From a virus: 22,264 bases of DNA. Location of the stretch: IMG/VR virus record IMGVR_UViG_3300032311_000050, positions 1 through 22,264 of that record; one strand, given 5' to 3'. Positions 21,127-22,264 of this stretch are shown in pieces. Below the pieces are notes generated by a model, which was given only the letters and a program-made list of their open reading frames with translations, was not told the DNA's origin and did not search any database. How positions within the stretch are numbered: position 1 is the stretch's first letter; each line of letters begins with the position of its first letter. Position numbers and translations under genes: made by a program.

Positions 21127-21579
21127 ATGAAACTCGCTATCAAAACAACCGAACTGTTCTTCGCCTTGGGTCAAGCTGAACGCCTGACTCGTGAGTCAAC
21201 ACTCGGGGCGCATAAGGAATACACCAAGTCCACACCTGAGCAACAGTCACAGTTGATGAAAGACTGCATCACGCAGTTCATCATGGGCTACACAGCCTGC
21301 ACCTTGAAAGCTGCGGAGACAATTCTCTCCCAGACTCGGGACGAGAGAAGCAAGGATGCACAGGATGCCTACTACAAGGGCTACTCCAAGTTCCGCTACC
21401 ACATCATTCGCCCCGAGACTGTCGAGACTGCACCCGAGTCAAGTGGTCGCTCTGTGAAAGTGGTAGCACCCCGCAAGGTGTTCAAAGCGGTGTTCAACGA
21501 GATCATCAACTCAGGCATGAGCAAGGCAGAGTTCGATGCCCTCATCGCTGAATTGCGTGACTCGATCGCCTTTGAATGA
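21127..21579 (+). CDS. Unrecognised early-type protein, 150 residues
   Basis: First plus-strand gene, with AAAGGAA 7 bases before the ATG. The product is hydrophilic and mostly helical: MKLAIKTTELFFALGQAERL, then QLMKDCITQFIMGYTACTLK, a linker ETVETAPESSGRSVKVVAPR and a C-terminal helical segment AVFNEIINSGMSKAEFDALI. No motif that I recognise. Opposite strand to the late block, short, and ahead of further small genes, it fits an early host-takeover or accessory protein. Both ends are certain: strong ribosome binding site and TGA followed by hairpins and a terminator. Confidence 0.75.
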   Translation: MKLAIKTTELFFALGQAERLTRESTLGAHKEYTKSTPEQQSQLMKDCITQFIMGYTACTLKAAETILSQTRDERSKDAQDAYYKGYSKFRYHIIRPETVETAPESSGRSVKVVAPRKVFKAVFNEIINSGMSKAEFDALIAELRDSIAFE

Positions 21580-21606
21580 TCGGAGAGATTTCTCTCCCGA
21601 TCTCTG

Positions 21607-21634
21607 ACAGCGTCTTTATGGCGCTGTTTCTTTT
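21607..21634 (+). terminator. Rho-independent terminator after 21127-21579
   Basis: ACAGCG (21607-21612) pairs with CGCTGT (21622-21627), followed by TTCTTTT. Just before it, 21581-21603 holds another imperfect hairpin (GATCGG-AGAGA with TCTCTCCCGATC). Together they form a 3' module like the one after the next gene. Confidence 0.6.
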
Positions 21635-21691
21635 CCTGTCCAACCAAAATCCAAATACGAATCACTCTCATAACCAACTAGGAGAATCACC

Positions 21692-21919
21692 ATGCGTTCA
21701 ACACACTTCCCCCTGCTCAAAGACTGTGGCATCCTCACCATCAAAGGCATAGAGTGGCGCTTGCAAGAGTACTACCCCAACCCATCCATGCGGAACTACA
21801 AGTTCCTGACTGTCTACAACATCAGGCTCAGCCTCAAAGAAACCTTTGCCTCAGACGAGGCATTCGAGGCGTGGCTTGAGCGAGAGCAAGCACCAGTTCA
21901 GCAGTCATTATTCCGCTAA
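21692..21919 (+). CDS. Unrecognised small early-type protein, 75 residues
   Basis: Preceded by TAGGAGAATCACC, a strong ribosome binding site. Product starts MRSTHFPLLKDCGILTIKGI, continues EWRLQEYYPNPSMRNYKFLT and VYNIRLSLKETFASDEAFEA, and ends QSLFR. Mixed beta/alpha with many aromatic residues; a compact domain is likely. The final QxSLFR resembles the PCNA/sliding-clamp binding ends (QxxLF) of replication proteins, but that match is too short to trust. I do not recognise the family. It is followed by two hairpins, so it is an independent transcription unit or the end of one. Confidence 0.7.
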   Translation: MRSTHFPLLKDCGILTIKGIEWRLQEYYPNPSMRNYKFLTVYNIRLSLKETFASDEAFEAWLEREQAPVQQSLFR

Positions 21920-21942
21920 TGGGAGATAAATCTCTCCGAGGG

Positions 21943-21971
21943 GTGAAAATCTTGGCTTCCGAGATTTTCAC
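21943..21971 (+). repeat. 13-bp inverted repeat after 21692-21919
   Basis: GTGAAAATCTTGG (21943-21955) pairs with CCGAGATTTTCAC (21959-21971), including one T-G wobble, with a 3-base loop. No T tract follows. It may protect the 3' end of the mRNA or be a protein-binding site. Confidence 0.7.
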
Positions 21972-21986
21972 AAGTATCCAAGCAGT

Positions 21987-22023
21987 CGGACAGCGTTTAG
22001 CCCAATGTCTGCGGGGATTTTTT
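21987..22023 (+). terminator. Weak rho-independent terminator
   Basis: CGGACA (21987-21992) pairs with TGTCTG (22006-22011) around a 13-base loop, then CGGGGA and six T (22018-22023). Shares the sequence GACAGCGT with the terminator after the previous gene. Confidence 0.45.
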
Positions 22024-22080
22024 AAAATTCGGTACTACTAATCTATAGTTTTATATATATTTATATATAGGAGAGTTAGT

Positions 22081-22128
22081 ATGTGTGCGTGCTCTGCCGT
22101 ACAAGCGCAAGAAAACTTTTACTTTTAA
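22081..22128 (+). CDS. Possible 15-residue leader peptide
   Basis: ATG at 22081 has AGGAGAG about 6-8 bases upstream and an A/T-only tract (TATATATATTTATATATA) before that, compatible with a promoter -10 region. The frame is 15 codons (MCACSAVQAQENFYF) and then TAA. Two of the first four residues are Cys. Whether it is translated cannot be decided; a leader peptide or a chance frame are both possible. Confidence 0.3.
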   Translation: MCACSAVQAQENFYF

Positions 22129-22264
22129 GCTCAGGCTTGCGACCCTCCAAAAACATAGATACTCGGTACACTTTTTTAACAAACCCTTACGCCGTATGGC
22201 TCAAACCCCGTCCGATTGCGTGAACATCCGATAAAGACATGGATTTGCTTCCTAGTTATTATCA
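22129..22264. other. Right end of window, no convincing gene
   Basis: After the 15-codon frame there are 136 bases with only short plus-strand frames (12 codons from 22196, and a frame open to the edge from the ATG at 22239, MDLLPSYY). Neither has a good ribosome binding site. The last could be the first codons of the next early gene, which would need the sequence beyond the window. Confidence 0.4.

Noticed and set aside
22196-22234. 12-codon frame starting MAQTPSD
   Set aside because: No ribosome binding site and very short.
1-22264. Diversity-generating retroelement as source of RCC1 variation
   Set aside because: No reverse transcriptase gene or template repeat is visible in the window; adenine-specific variation cannot be judged from one sequence.

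Overview
The window is a stretch of a tailed bacteriophage genome (Caudoviricetes). Its layout is that of a lytic, podovirus-like phage with a P22-type portal. No integrase, repressor, reverse transcriptase, CRISPR array, rRNA or convincing tRNA was seen. The host cannot be read from the sequence. The gene set resembles uncultured aquatic phages of Gram-negative bacteria, but that is recall-based inference.

From the right-hand end inward, positions 20709 down to 1 form one long, tightly packed block on the minus strand, with many 4-8 bp start/stop overlaps. In transcription order it holds:
- terminase small and large subunits, portal, a small conserved protein and a GroES-like co-chaperonin;
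- a scaffold-like coiled-coil protein, a capsid-associated protein, a second abundant-type structural protein and the major capsid protein;
- a strong terminator, then decoration-like small structural proteins;
- a run of very small basic proteins, one of them interrupted by an in-frame TAG;
- two adaptor-like proteins and a zinc-ribbon protein;
- a series of small beta-rich virion or fibre proteins;
- two complete seven-repeat RCC1 beta-propeller proteins, a sulfotransferase-TPR-glycosyltransferase fusion, and the start of a third RCC1 protein cut by the window edge.
The order follows the virion: packaging, then head, connector, and finally host-contact parts.

The 20710-22264 region is a divergent control region followed by early-type genes on the plus strand. 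A candidate promoter and a very strong hairpin-plus-T16 terminator bracket a possible roughly 90-nt small RNA. Two small unrecognised proteins follow, each with a good ribosome binding site and each trailed by similar hairpin/terminator modules. A tiny 15-codon ORF with a good ribosome binding site precedes the window end.

The most unusual parts are four. The RCC1 cassette carries in-frame exact DNA repeats and two interchangeable N-terminal anchors. A sugar/sulfate-modifying fusion enzyme sits inside that cassette. The candidate small RNA carries two anti-Shine-Dalgarno motifs. A conserved small gene carries an in-frame amber codon in a genome region where TAG is almost never used as a stop.
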